Shown here one piece after another: positions 36,504 through 45,453 of a stretch of DNA of 64,000 bases; position 1 is the stretch's first letter; the number at the start of each line of letters is the position of its first letter. The translations under genes were made by a program, and so were the position numbers. The DNA comes from Mucilaginibacter daejeonensis (GTDB taxonomy: Bacteria > Bacteroidota > Bacteroidia > Sphingobacteriales > Sphingobacteriaceae): the NCBI RefSeq assembly GCF_020783335.1, contig NZ_CP086068.1:4154001-4218000 (forward strand). The letters are read 5' to 3'. The notes beneath the pieces were generated by a model that saw only the letters and a program-made list of their open reading frames with translations, searched no databases and was not told the DNA's origin.

Positions 36504-39500
36504 TTATAGACCAATATTTAAACCTAATGATACTGTTCTTAAGGTCGGGTAACTATATAGCCCGGTTTGAAGATCGCGATAGCCGTTAGGGAACGGATTG
36601 ATGAACTGTACAGGGTTGGTTGAAGTGACAAAAAAACGAGCGCTTGCCAAACCGATCTTGCTTGCCCAGTTATTAGGCACTGCAAAATTCAATGTTGCAT
36701 TGGTAACGCTGAACGATGTGGCACGTACTAACCAAAAATCGCTGGTGACGTCATAGTTGGTCAGGTAGCCTGGCGCAGGGAACCTGGCGTTAGTGTTGGT
36801 CGGGGTCCAGTGATCGGCCCAGTAAACCGGACGGTTATCATAGATAGATGCACCGCTGCTTGACTGATTAAATGGTTTTCTACCGTCAATGTTGGTCCAG
36901 CCACCCCATGACATGCCCATGATCACGTTCATGCTAACCGGACCATAACCTACGTTAAAGTTCAAACCAAGGCTATTGTGGTTAGATGCTTTTTTGGTCA
37001 GGTATTTTTGGTCTGAGTTATCAGTACTGATCACACCATCGCCGTTAAGATCTTCATAGTTGATCATACCCGGCATAATGCGCTCACCAAAAATCTTTAC
37101 GTTGGCTGCGCCGCCCGCTGCTGCTGCACGTGATGCGATGATCGCGTTAGCTTCCTCTTGTGTACGGATGATACCTAATGACTTATAACCGAATACGCCG
37201 GGGTCTCCTGAACGGCCGGTAAGATCCTGAACGGTACCTACCAGACCCGACGCCAGGTCATACTTTACATATTTGTTGTCGTTCCAGGCAAAGAATGGGC
37301 TAAAGCTGTAAGAGAACTTACCCACATTATCGCGCCAGGTCAACTGTAATTCATAACCGAACGTATTAACTTTGCCAAAGTTCTCGGTAGGAACGGCCGC
37401 TCCAATGGTCGCTGGCACGTTTGACGACAAAGTGGTCAGCATGTCGTAACCATAAGTATAAAAGTAATCGGCAGAGAACGATAAACGGTTACGTAAGAAC
37501 GCCATATCCAGACCGTAATCCAGCTTGGTGAATTTATCCCAGGTCACGTTAATGTTAGGGATCGCCAGGTTTGGCCTGATCGCCACTCCTCTAACACCTT
37601 CATTAAACACCGGGCCACCGTTGGTTCCAACAAGTGCCTGATAGTTGGCCTGGTATTGGTATGGCCTGGTATTATCGGTACCCACTATACCTACCGAGGC
37701 ACGTACTTTGAACAGGTCTACCCAGTTGACCTTGTTCTTAAAGAAATTCTCTTGAGAAAGCACCCAGCCCACTGAAGCTGCAGGGAAGCCGCCCCAATTC
37801 TGACCCGGAGCAAAACGTGAGCTACCGTCACGACGATAGATCAGTTGCAACAGGTATCTGTCGGCGTATGAGTAATTTAAACGGGTGATCAGCGATTGGA
37901 AACCGGTAGTGCTTAACTGGCTGGTTTGAGTTGAGCTGGTTACACCTGTGGTAAAGGTTTGGTAAGGCAATGCACCTGGTACCACGTTATCGGCCTGACC
38001 GGCTACGCCCTCAGAGTTGGCCTCACGTTGCTCCCAAAGGGCAATGGCCGATATGGTATGTTTACCAAAGCTACGGCTATAATTTAAGCCGGCATCCAAC
38101 TGGTAGCTATCGGCAAATACAGGATTCAAACGCACCCTGTCGCCGTTAAGGATGTTGGTCACGCTCAACAGCGTACCACCAGGGATGTGGAAGTTAGTAC
38201 CAGTACCTGAGTAACGGGCATACGCAAAGCCGGTACCGAATTGTTTACCCAATGTGTTATTGATGTTCTTGTTGAATGTAGCAGTAGCGGTCAACCCTTT
38301 AACGCCAGGGATCTCATAATTGATCTTACCCAGTATATTGGTCACATAGTTCTTTGAACTGGTAAAGTTATTTGAATCACGGATCTGGAAGTAGTTGATA
38401 TTATCGATACCACCTGTAGTAGAGGCGCCCAGGATGACCGGCATGCCGTTGATGAAGTATTGTTGCCAAGGCTGAACGTTCTGCAAGGTCGCCACGTCGT
38501 TATCGAGCGATTCAGTAGTACTATTCAGTTTGTACCAATAGCTTTTCGAGTAACCAACGTCGGTACTTAATGACACGGAGGTGGTCAATCCTTTTGCTGG
38601 TTTGATCTCGACGTTAGCTCTGATACCGTATTTATTAGAGTTTATGCCTTTAAAATTTGAGTTCTGATTAACATAATCAGCACCCACAAAATAGGTCACT
38701 TTATCAGTACCACCGCTTATGCTCACAGCTTCGCGCCAAACTTGCGCATTCTGAAAAGCTTCTTTTAACCAATTAGTGCTGTTATTGGCATAATACGCCA
38801 ACTCATCAGGGGTATACCATGCCGTATTACGGGTAGCATCAGTAGTGCTTGTGCCGGTACCGAAAACCACACCATTGGTAACGGTGTTGCCCGGACGTAC
38901 CAGGAAACCATCAGCATTATAGTAGTTAGGGACAAAGCTGGGATCAGCAATGTAAGAGTTGCTTGCTCCTAAGCCGGTTATAGCAGTTGCTTGTGCCGCA
39001 CGGCTTTGGTTATAGTCATTATTAAAGGTAGCCAATTGGGTCGAGTTCATGAACTTAGGCAGCATGGTGGCATTAGAGATACCTAATGAACTGCTAAAGC
39101 TTACACGAGGAGCACCCTGACGTCCTCTTTTGGTACGCACCAATATAACACCGTTAGCACCTGACACACCGTAGATCGCAGCTTCAGCATCTTTAAGGAT
39201 GTTGATGCTCTCGATCAGTACAGGGTCTAAAAGGTCAAAGTCCGACTGGCTTCTGATCACGTCATCAATAACGAATAAAGGGTTGGTACCTTGACCGCCA
39301 TCTTTAGCGAAAGCGGTAGGGTTACGGATAGTGATCGTGGCCGACTGACCAGGACGCTGAGTACCACCCGAAACGCTGATACCAGGAGCGGTACCACGTA
39401 ACAAGGCTGATGCGTTAAGCGCCGGAACATCCTCTACCTTTTTCAGGTCAACAGCTGATACTGCGCCTGTAGCGGTGATCTTGTTCTGGGTACCACCGTA

Positions 39501-39833
39501 CCCGGTAAAGATCACTTCCTGTAAGGCCGTAGCTGCAGAAGCGGTCATTTTTACATCCAGGTTCTGCTCGCCAACGCGTAGGGTGTGCTCCTGGTAGTTA
39601 AAACCAACATATTTGACCGTCAATACCACGTTCTGGGCGTTGGTGACCTTGATGGAGAACTTACCGTTCACATCGGTCTGGGTGGCGGTGTTACTTCCTT
39701 TTACCTGGATGGTAACGCCAACAAGAGGTTCATTTTTATCACTGCTTACCACCGTACCGGTGATCACACGCGATTGTGCAAAAACGGTGACTGTCAGGAA
39801 GCATAATGATAAGAAAAGTAGAATTTTCTTCAT
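36504..39833 (-). CDS. SusC/RagA family TonB-dependent outer-membrane transporter
   Basis: The 1109-residue protein has a signal peptide (1-19), a carboxypeptidase-regulatory-like beta-sandwich (about 22-105, RVITGTVVSSDKNEPLVGVTIQVKG) and a TonB box region. The plug (about 115-235) includes DVPALNASALLRGTAPGISVSGGTQRPGQSATITIRN and VLIESINILKDAEAAIYGVSGANGVILVRTK. A 22-strand barrel follows, ending in a typical C-terminal aromatic strand (SLGLNIGL). There is no N-terminal signalling extension, so it does not itself control an anti-sigma factor. It imports oligosaccharides with the SusD partner encoded next door. The 166-bp upstream gap probably holds a promoter. Confidence 0.96.
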   Translation of the reverse strand: MKKILLFLSLCFLTVTVFAQSRVITGTVVSSDKNEPLVGVTIQVKGSNTATQTDVNGKFSIKVTNAQNVVLTVKYVGFNYQEHTLRVGEQNLDVKMTASAATALQEVIFTGYGGTQNKITATGAVSAVDLKKVEDVPALNASALLRGTAPGISVSGGTQRPGQSATITIRNPTAFAKDGGQGTNPLFVIDDVIRSQSDFDLLDPVLIESINILKDAEAAIYGVSGANGVILVRTKRGRQGAPRVSFSSSLGISNATMLPKFMNSTQLATFNNDYNQSRAAQATAITGLGASNSYIADPSFVPNYYNADGFLVRPGNTVTNGVVFGTGTSTTDATRNTAWYTPDELAYYANNSTNWLKEAFQNAQVWREAVSISGGTDKVTYFVGADYVNQNSNFKGINSNKYGIRANVEIKPAKGLTTSVSLSTDVGYSKSYWYKLNSTTESLDNDVATLQNVQPWQQYFINGMPVILGASTTGGIDNINYFQIRDSNNFTSSKNYVTNILGKINYEIPGVKGLTATATFNKNINNTLGKQFGTGFAYARYSGTGTNFHIPGGTLLSVTNILNGDRVRLNPVFADSYQLDAGLNYSRSFGKHTISAIALWEQREANSEGVAGQADNVVPGALPYQTFTTGVTSSTQTSQLSTTGFQSLITRLNYSYADRYLLQLIYRRDGSSRFAPGQNWGGFPAASVGWVLSQENFFKNKVNWVDLFKVRASVGIVGTDNTRPYQYQANYQALVGTNGGPVFNEGVRGVAIRPNLAIPNINVTWDKFTKLDYGLDMAFLRNRLSFSADYFYTYGYDMLTTLSSNVPATIGAAVPTENFGKVNTFGYELQLTWRDNVGKFSYSFSPFFAWNDNKYVKYDLASGLVGTVQDLTGRSGDPGVFGYKSLGIIRTQEEANAIIASRAAAAGGAANVKIFGERIMPGMINYEDLNGDGVISTDNSDQKYLTKKASNHNSLGLNFNVGYGPVSMNVIMGMSWGGWTNIDGRKPFNQSSSGASIYDNRPVYWADHWTPTNTNARFPAPGYLTNYDVTSDFWLVRATSFSVTNATLNFAVPNNWASKIGLASARFFVTSTNPVQFINPFPNGYRDLQTGLYSYPTLRTVSLGLNIGL

Positions 39834-39959
39834 TTTAGAATTTAGTGAAGTTCATGAATTGGGTTTATCTCAAAAATTGGGGAGGGGAAAAGTAGATCTT
39901 TCTATCTCATTCGTTATGGTTTATGTATCGGTATTTGTGTTCTGTTGAATATCGATGAC

Positions 39960-39990
39960 AGGTCATGCGGCCTTTTAAGCGGCACGACCT
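39960..39990 (-). other. Hairpin downstream of the DUF3826 gene
   Basis: On the minus strand AGGTCGTGCCGC can pair with GGCCGCATGACCT around TTAAAA with one mismatch, 9 bp after the stop codon. There is no T tract, so it is more likely an mRNA 3' structure or weak terminator than a full terminator. Confidence 0.45.
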
Positions 39991-39999
39991 GATCTTCTA

Positions 40000-40680
40000 C
40001 TATTGCATATTGCTTTTAGCTTCTTTTTCGCGCGCCAGCCAGGCAGCTTCTTCCTTTTTCATGTCAATGCCGGCAGCTGCCAGGTAATTATTGACACGGC
40101 CTTTGTATTTACCGAACCAGGCGTGCTTTTTTTGCGACGACTCTGCATCCATCGCGCGCTCACGGGCTTCGGTTAGCCAGGCCAGGATCTGGGTGCGTTG
40201 CGCATCGGTCAGGTTAGGCAGCATCTTGTTGTATGCGTTCATGGTCACGTTCAATACGTTGTAGGTCATACCATTTTTGATGGCATCGATCTGCTGTGCG
40301 TTAAGGCCAGCCTTGCTCAAACGCTCCAAATATTGCGGGTGTAGTTTGTCGATCTTTACTGCGGTCTCTTCCTCTAGCTTTTTCAGTTGAGCATCAGCAG
40401 CTTCTTTGTTGCCTGCGGTCTCGGCTTTGATGGCCTGCTTGCGGCTATCGCGGATCACATAAATGTCGTTCAGGTCCTGATATTGTTTGGCTACTACGTT
40501 GGTAACGGCTAAAGCTTGTGTCGAATCAGATAGGTTGAGGCCCTTAACGATCTTGGCCGAACGGTCGAACACCACTTTGCGGTAAGCTAATTCTTTCGCT
40601 ACAGCTGCATCCTGTGCCTTTACAGGGTTCACATAGGCTAACAGCAGGGTCATCAATACGCCGAACGTAATTCTCATCAT
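40000..40680 (-). CDS. DUF3826 family exported protein (paralogue of 17388-18113)
   Basis: The ATG at 40680 gives about 226 residues; a GTG two codons upstream is open but less likely. It has a signal peptide (MMRITFGVLMTLLLAYVNPVKAQ) and an alpha-helical, highly charged body with NVTMNAYNKMLPNLTDAQRTQILAWLTEARERAMDAESSQKKHAWFGKYKGRVN. This aligns with the other DUF3826 protein in the window. The gene sits between the isomerase-like gene (17 bp) and SusC. No function is established for this family. Two copies in one locus, one beside SusC, suggest a role close to glycan handling in the periplasm. Confidence 0.82.
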   Translation of the reverse strand: MMRITFGVLMTLLLAYVNPVKAQDAAVAKELAYRKVVFDRSAKIVKGLNLSDSTQALAVTNVVAKQYQDLNDIYVIRDSRKQAIKAETAGNKEAADAQLKKLEEETAVKIDKLHPQYLERLSKAGLNAQQIDAIKNGMTYNVLNVTMNAYNKMLPNLTDAQRTQILAWLTEARERAMDAESSQKKHAWFGKYKGRVNNYLAAAGIDMKKEEAAWLAREKEAKSNMQ

Positions 40681-40697
40681 TTTCACGATACTCTCTT

Positions 40698-42326
40698 TTA
40701 ATTAACAGAATTGGTCAGTTGCACATCACCACAAAAATGGACCTTGATGCCCAGTTGGCGCAGGGCCGCTGCTTTAATGCGGCAGGCCTCGTGTGCTTTG
40801 CTTTCGCTGGTAGCATACACTACCTGTATGTGGTTCGCCTTATGACGAGCCATCATTTGATCACGGGTAACACCTTTTAATGTTGCGTTCATGATAGGCC
40901 ATTGTGGGGTGGATAGTTCCCAGCGGCGGTCGGTCTCAGCTTGCGGTAACGCTACCGATTCGCCCACACCTATGTCGCAATGCAATTGGTTATCCATAAC
41001 ATAAACACGACTCCAAACGATGTGTCCTGGCTTGCTCACACCTTTCAGACTACCGCCGCCTAAGCGGAAGTACATGGCAGGCTGACGCTCGCTTGAGGCG
41101 CCTTCATAACCACCTACAAAATGTGCCGGCGGGGCCGCACCTGATATCAGGAACTCCCAAACAAAATCATTTACGCCATTGCCTTCAAAGTGTGCACCCC
41201 AACGCAGGTCATGCAAGGTGGTCTCACCGGGCATGCCCAGTTCTTTCCATAAATGGTAGGTCACCAAAGCATCAAGGCCGGCACACTCGTCCACCTCGTT
41301 GAAATGCGGAAGCGCCTCGCCTGCGTAAAGCTCACGGCCATCGGCCGAGTAGACAGGCGGGCGGTCCTGGTTATTGAGCAAACCTTCCACCAGGTCACTA
41401 GCAACGGTCAGGTCCTTTAAGCCTTGCTGATATTGAATACCAATCGTATCACAACCGAACTCATCGGCTATACGGGTAGCTGCGATGTACATCTTACATT
41501 GCTCCAAGGTCTGGGCTTCGGTAAGTTCAGTGGCAAGATCAGTGCCCCAGTTAAAGGTCATGCCTTTTTGCAGCAGCCAATCCAATATCTTGCGGGCCTC
41601 GTCGTCATTTACTAACTGCATGGCAGCGTATAACGATGATTGGCTCAATCTTTCTTTAAAAATGCCGGTAGCGTGTAGCAGATCATCAGGAATGATGGCG
41701 TTGAACATGCCCATGCAACCTTCGTCAAAAACACCCATGATCGCCTTGTTGGCTTTCAGTTGTTTGGCGAAGGCTTGCCCCTTGTCCTCATCGGCCTGTG
41801 GTATGCTCACCTCATCATAACCTTGCACGTGGCTTTGGTCATGTTCGATGTTACCGGTATGCAGCCACTGGCTTAATTTATCGGTAAAAAAGCTGTCGGT
41901 AAATTCTTCGCTCCAAAGGGTGCTGTATTTCACGCCGGCTTTGGTAAGCGATCCGTTAAGATTGAGCATGCCTACCAAACCTGGCCATGTACCGCTCCAG
42001 TTGGCAACGGTAAGGATGGGGCCTTCATGTGTGGTCAAACCGGCCAGCACGTGATGGGTGTATTGCCAAACACTTTCGGCCACGATGATAGGCTGCTGAG
42101 GATCAAGCTCACGGAAAACCTCGATACCCATTTTTTGAGAGTCGATGAAACCGTGCTTCTTCACCTCATCGTAGGCATGAACCCGCTTAACAGTGTACCC
42201 TTGCTTTTCAATGGCTGCGGTCAACAGCGCTTCCATCTCACTTTGGGCGGCCCAGCAATTCTGGTTGGCCGATAAGCGAAGGTCGCCGCTGGCAACTAAC
42301 AATACCTCTTTATTAGTACTATGCAT
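40698..42326 (-). CDS. L-fucose/L-arabinose isomerase superfamily protein (cytoplasmic)
   Basis: The start at 42326 (MHSTNKEVLLVASGDLRLSANQ) gives about 542 residues; an ATG at 42347 would add seven. There is no signal peptide. The N-terminal half has the alternating alpha/beta fold of FucI-like proteins, and FDEGCMGMFNAIIPDDLLHATGIFKERLSQS is a characteristic block of this group. DLRWGAHFEGNGVNDFVWEFLISGAAPPAHFVGGYEG leads into the C-terminal beta-domain. Members convert aldoses to ketoses with a metal ion. In this locus it could start the catabolism of released L-fucose, L-galactose, L-arabinose or a methylated sugar. The exact substrate is not determined. Confidence 0.8.
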   Translation of the reverse strand: MHSTNKEVLLVASGDLRLSANQNCWAAQSEMEALLTAAIEKQGYTVKRVHAYDEVKKHGFIDSQKMGIEVFRELDPQQPIIVAESVWQYTHHVLAGLTTHEGPILTVANWSGTWPGLVGMLNLNGSLTKAGVKYSTLWSEEFTDSFFTDKLSQWLHTGNIEHDQSHVQGYDEVSIPQADEDKGQAFAKQLKANKAIMGVFDEGCMGMFNAIIPDDLLHATGIFKERLSQSSLYAAMQLVNDDEARKILDWLLQKGMTFNWGTDLATELTEAQTLEQCKMYIAATRIADEFGCDTIGIQYQQGLKDLTVASDLVEGLLNNQDRPPVYSADGRELYAGEALPHFNEVDECAGLDALVTYHLWKELGMPGETTLHDLRWGAHFEGNGVNDFVWEFLISGAAPPAHFVGGYEGASSERQPAMYFRLGGGSLKGVSKPGHIVWSRVYVMDNQLHCDIGVGESVALPQAETDRRWELSTPQWPIMNATLKGVTRDQMMARHKANHIQVVYATSESKAHEACRIKAAALRQLGIKVHFCGDVQLTNSVN

Positions 42327-42781
42327 CAATTTTGGCTTTGTGATCATGCACCAGTAAAAGGCGATCGAACGGTCATTTAGTTGAACGGTACCGTGCAAAC
42401 AAATCGATCTATTTGCGGGCGAATGAACATGACAAGATCACACAGATCGGTCTTGAATGCTTTATTCGGGTAATGGTTCAGTAATGGTTAGCTACTTTAA
42501 ACTGGTTAGTTCTACAAATATCAATTTTACGATATGCCCTTTATTGCTCCTTTTTATCAATTTGTTGTAGGATGTTAGCATTGCGATTTTTAAGCCTCAA
42601 AATATCAGCCGGTTACAAAACCCAAATTTTCATCGAAAAATCAGGCTAAAGCCATCATCGTGCTATATATGCAATAGTAAACTGATAATTTTTAAATGCA
42701 GATACAGGAAAATATTTAACAATACCGCTTCAATTTTAATATTACTTTAATCTGCACCGAATCATTTGAGACGCCGAAAGA
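42327..42781. other. A+T-rich intergenic region upstream of the isomerase-like gene
   Basis: I see no gene, repeat or strong hairpin in this 455-bp stretch, which is markedly more A+T-rich than the coding regions around it. It probably carries the promoter for the isomerase, DUF3826 and perhaps SusCD genes, but no convincing pair of boxes was found. Confidence 0.45.
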
Positions 42782-43726
42782 TCACGATACGCTGGTTATC
42801 TCCAACTCCTGCTGTAGGATCTTATGATCTTCAAAAAGCTGATCGATACTGTTACGTACCTCGGAGGTGAATGACCCAACATCACGGCGGGTATAGGTAG
42901 AAATGTTGACGCCGCGCTTTTGGAGGTAGTATTTGGATACGGTTGGATACACATGGTGCATCACATCCATGTGATCGATAAAGAACTGTTGTACTTTATT
43001 GACCTCAACAGAGAGTGCCGGGTCATTATAATGGTCGCACAGCCATACGATCAGCTCCGGAAAGTAATTACCTTGTATGCAAGAAAGGCCTTTGGCCCCT
43101 GCTTTAAGCGACTCCACCGCGTGTACCATGTAAGCATCGTATAGCCCGAACGCCTGGAAGCTATCGGTAGCATCTACCTTAGCCCGTACCTGGTCAATAT
43201 CCAGACAGGTATCCTTATGATAGATCACCCTCCCGGTGGATGCGAACTGGTGCAACTGCTCAGCCGAAAGCAAGCGTTTGTAGGGCACCGGGCATTCGTA
43301 GAAGCCAAGGGGCACCTCATCGGTCAACTCCAAAAGCTGATCGATCCGCCGGTTAAATACAGCATCGGTCTCATCTTGCCCGGCGATAAGTCCTGTGATG
43401 CCGATCACGGCCTGAACACCGGTATCATAAACCTCTTTAATGAAATCGGCCTGGTCCTCTATCGGTCCGCCAAAAGTGCCGGTGGCTACCACGGGCACCT
43501 TCCCATCTGCTACTTTCACCACCTGCCGGATGACCTGTAAGCGCTCTTCGTCGCTCAATTCGAACATCTCGCTCGACAGACAATTGGCGAACAGACCGGC
43601 CACGCCCGAACGCAAATAAAAGTCGGTCAGTGAGGCCAGCGCATGGTGGTCTACTGCGCCCGTGTCGGTGAACGGGGTGAGCATTACCGGTATAAAACCT
43701 TTCTTATGTGCATTATCAGTGGTCAT
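42782..43726 (-). CDS. Dihydrodipicolinate synthase/N-acetylneuraminate lyase family aldolase
   Basis: The 314-residue cytoplasmic protein is a (beta/alpha)8 class I aldolase. The Schiff-base Lys171 lies in RVIYHKDTC and the catalytic Tyr143 in GFYECPVPYKR. The substrate-carboxylate loop, usually G-T-T-G-E, appears as NCLSSEMFELSDEER, so the specificity differs from DapA. The family cleaves or forms 2-keto acids with pyruvate: N-acetylneuraminate, 2-keto-3-deoxygluconate and related sugars. The gene lies 30 bp after a symporter gene, a typical uptake/catabolism pair. In an RG-II locus, splitting Kdo, Dha or a 2-keto-3-deoxy sugar acid is an attractive hypothesis only. Confidence 0.85.
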   Translation of the reverse strand: MTTDNAHKKGFIPVMLTPFTDTGAVDHHALASLTDFYLRSGVAGLFANCLSSEMFELSDEERLQVIRQVVKVADGKVPVVATGTFGGPIEDQADFIKEVYDTGVQAVIGITGLIAGQDETDAVFNRRIDQLLELTDEVPLGFYECPVPYKRLLSAEQLHQFASTGRVIYHKDTCLDIDQVRAKVDATDSFQAFGLYDAYMVHAVESLKAGAKGLSCIQGNYFPELIVWLCDHYNDPALSVEVNKVQQFFIDHMDVMHHVYPTVSKYYLQKRGVNISTYTRRDVGSFTSEVRNSIDQLFEDHKILQQELEITSVS

Positions 43727-43756
43727 TATAGATGGATATTGATAGTTAGCTATTCG

Positions 43757-45337
43757 TTATGAGTTAGTGACGGTGGTCGCAACGCCGCTGCGCTTAAATC
43801 GGGTGATCAGCACACCCACCAAAAAGATGGTAAGGGTGCCTACCACGATCACCATATTCTGATGCAATTGATTTCGCAACATACCGTATCGTTCGGGCAA
43901 TAATGGAGATAGCGTCATCCATAGGATCACCAGGATGCCGATCACGATCGCGATGATGGCCTCATGGTTACGCGTCCGCTTGCTGATGATGCCCAGCAGG
44001 AACAGCCCCAACATGCCACCGGCAAAAATGCCCGACAGTTGCCACCATACATCCAACACGCTCTTGACGCCGATCATGGCTATCCCTGCTGCAACACCTG
44101 CTACGCCTACGACAATGGTTGCCATGTGCAACAAGGCCAATGTTTTCTTCTCGTTCAGATCAGGCTTAAAGTATCGTTTGTAGATGTCGACCGAGAACAC
44201 CGTAGCGGAGGCGTTCATTCCCGAACTGATGGTGCTCATAGCAGCCGATAGTATGGCCGACACGATAAGTCCCACCAAACCGGCCGGTATCTTGGTCACC
44301 ATAAAGTTGGGCATGATCTTATCGCCATAGTCCTCAGGTTTGAGGGTGGCGGCCATTTTTGCTATCTCAGCGGCCGATACCCCAGGTAGGCGTTCGGTGG
44401 CCACCTGCTGGCGAATGGTCTCTGTGAGTTCGGGGTGTACATGGTAATAGGCATAAAGGGCCGACCCTATGATGCAGAACAGCAATGATACCGGTACATA
44501 CAAGATCACACATAGCCAGATCGAGTTGACCGCCTGCTTACCTGAAGCGGCGGTATGATAACGCTGCACGTAATTTTGGTCCATACCAAAATTATTGAGG
44601 TTGATAAAGAACCCGTACAATAATACCACCCAGAACGATGACGTAGTAAGATCAGGCATCATACTACCGAGACCGAACTTGTGGTCCTGCTGGCCGATAT
44701 CGATCACGCGGCTTACACCGCCCGGCATGTTGGTGATAATAATGTACAAGATCAGCAGCGCGCCGAAGGTCTTGATGATCCCCTGCACCACCTCGGTCCA
44801 GATCACGGCCTCAATGCCGCCCAACACTGTGTAAATGATAATGCAGATACCCATGGTCAGGATGATCAGCTTCATGCTGAAACCGGTGAGGGCCTGTAAA
44901 CTTAGTGCGATGCCGAAAAATATGGAACCCATCCGGGCCAGTTGGGTGAGCAGGAAGCACACTACCGCATAAGTGCGCGCCCAAGCACCGAACCGGTGTT
45001 CCAGATGGGTGTAAGCGGATACCTCGCCTGTGCGGCGATAAAAGGGCACGAAATATTTAGCTGCGAACCAGGCCGCAAAAGGCATGGATATACTGAACAC
45101 GAAAGCATTCCAGTTGGTGCCAAAGGCCTTCCCGGGCACACCCAAAAAGGTGTTGCTACTCAGGAAGGTGGCATATATGGATATACCCAACGCCCAGCCG
45201 GGTATACTGCCCGAGGCCTTGGTGAACTGGTCGGCATTCTTGTTCTTGCGCGAAAAGTAGAAGCCCACCAGCAACATGGCCAGTAGGTATACAGCAATAA
45301 CAGCAAGGTCAAGTGCAGGTAAGCCCTTCATCCGCAT
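43757..45337 (-). CDS. Sodium:solute symporter (SSS family), second copy
   Basis: The 526-residue polytopic membrane protein has about 13-14 transmembrane segments. The SSS motifs NNFGMDQNYVQRYHTA and STISSGMNASATVFSVDIYKRYFKPD are clear; the latter contains the sodium-site Ser/Thr residues. It is only distantly similar to the symporter at 7904-9493, so it probably carries a different substrate. The start is the ATG at 45337, with a second ATG two codons on. Pairing with the pyruvate-type aldolase suggests import of a sugar acid such as Kdo or a galacturonate derivative. A candidate -7 promoter box lies 57 bp upstream. Confidence 0.9.
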   Translation of the reverse strand: MRMKGLPALDLAVIAVYLLAMLLVGFYFSRKNKNADQFTKASGSIPGWALGISIYATFLSSNTFLGVPGKAFGTNWNAFVFSISMPFAAWFAAKYFVPFYRRTGEVSAYTHLEHRFGAWARTYAVVCFLLTQLARMGSIFFGIALSLQALTGFSMKLIILTMGICIIIYTVLGGIEAVIWTEVVQGIIKTFGALLILYIIITNMPGGVSRVIDIGQQDHKFGLGSMMPDLTTSSFWVVLLYGFFINLNNFGMDQNYVQRYHTAASGKQAVNSIWLCVILYVPVSLLFCIIGSALYAYYHVHPELTETIRQQVATERLPGVSAAEIAKMAATLKPEDYGDKIMPNFMVTKIPAGLVGLIVSAILSAAMSTISSGMNASATVFSVDIYKRYFKPDLNEKKTLALLHMATIVVGVAGVAAGIAMIGVKSVLDVWWQLSGIFAGGMLGLFLLGIISKRTRNHEAIIAIVIGILVILWMTLSPLLPERYGMLRNQLHQNMVIVVGTLTIFLVGVLITRFKRSGVATTVTNS

Positions 45338-45393
45338 AAAATATTGTTCGGTTCAATTGGTGGCATGGGTAAGAGACGCTCATGCCTGAAAAA

Positions 45394-45401
45394 CAAATCT
45401 A
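45394..45401 (-). promoter_or_regulatory. Candidate -7 promoter box (TAnnTTTG) upstream of the symporter gene
   Basis: The minus strand reads TAGATTTG, a perfect match to the Bacteroidota -7 element, 57 bp before the symporter start codon. The -33 TTTG partner is not seen at the usual spacing, so confidence is low. Confidence 0.35.
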
Positions 45402-45453
45402 TTGGATAGTTAAGGTGCTATTATGTAGCATTTTGGCTGCCTTTTATACGATA

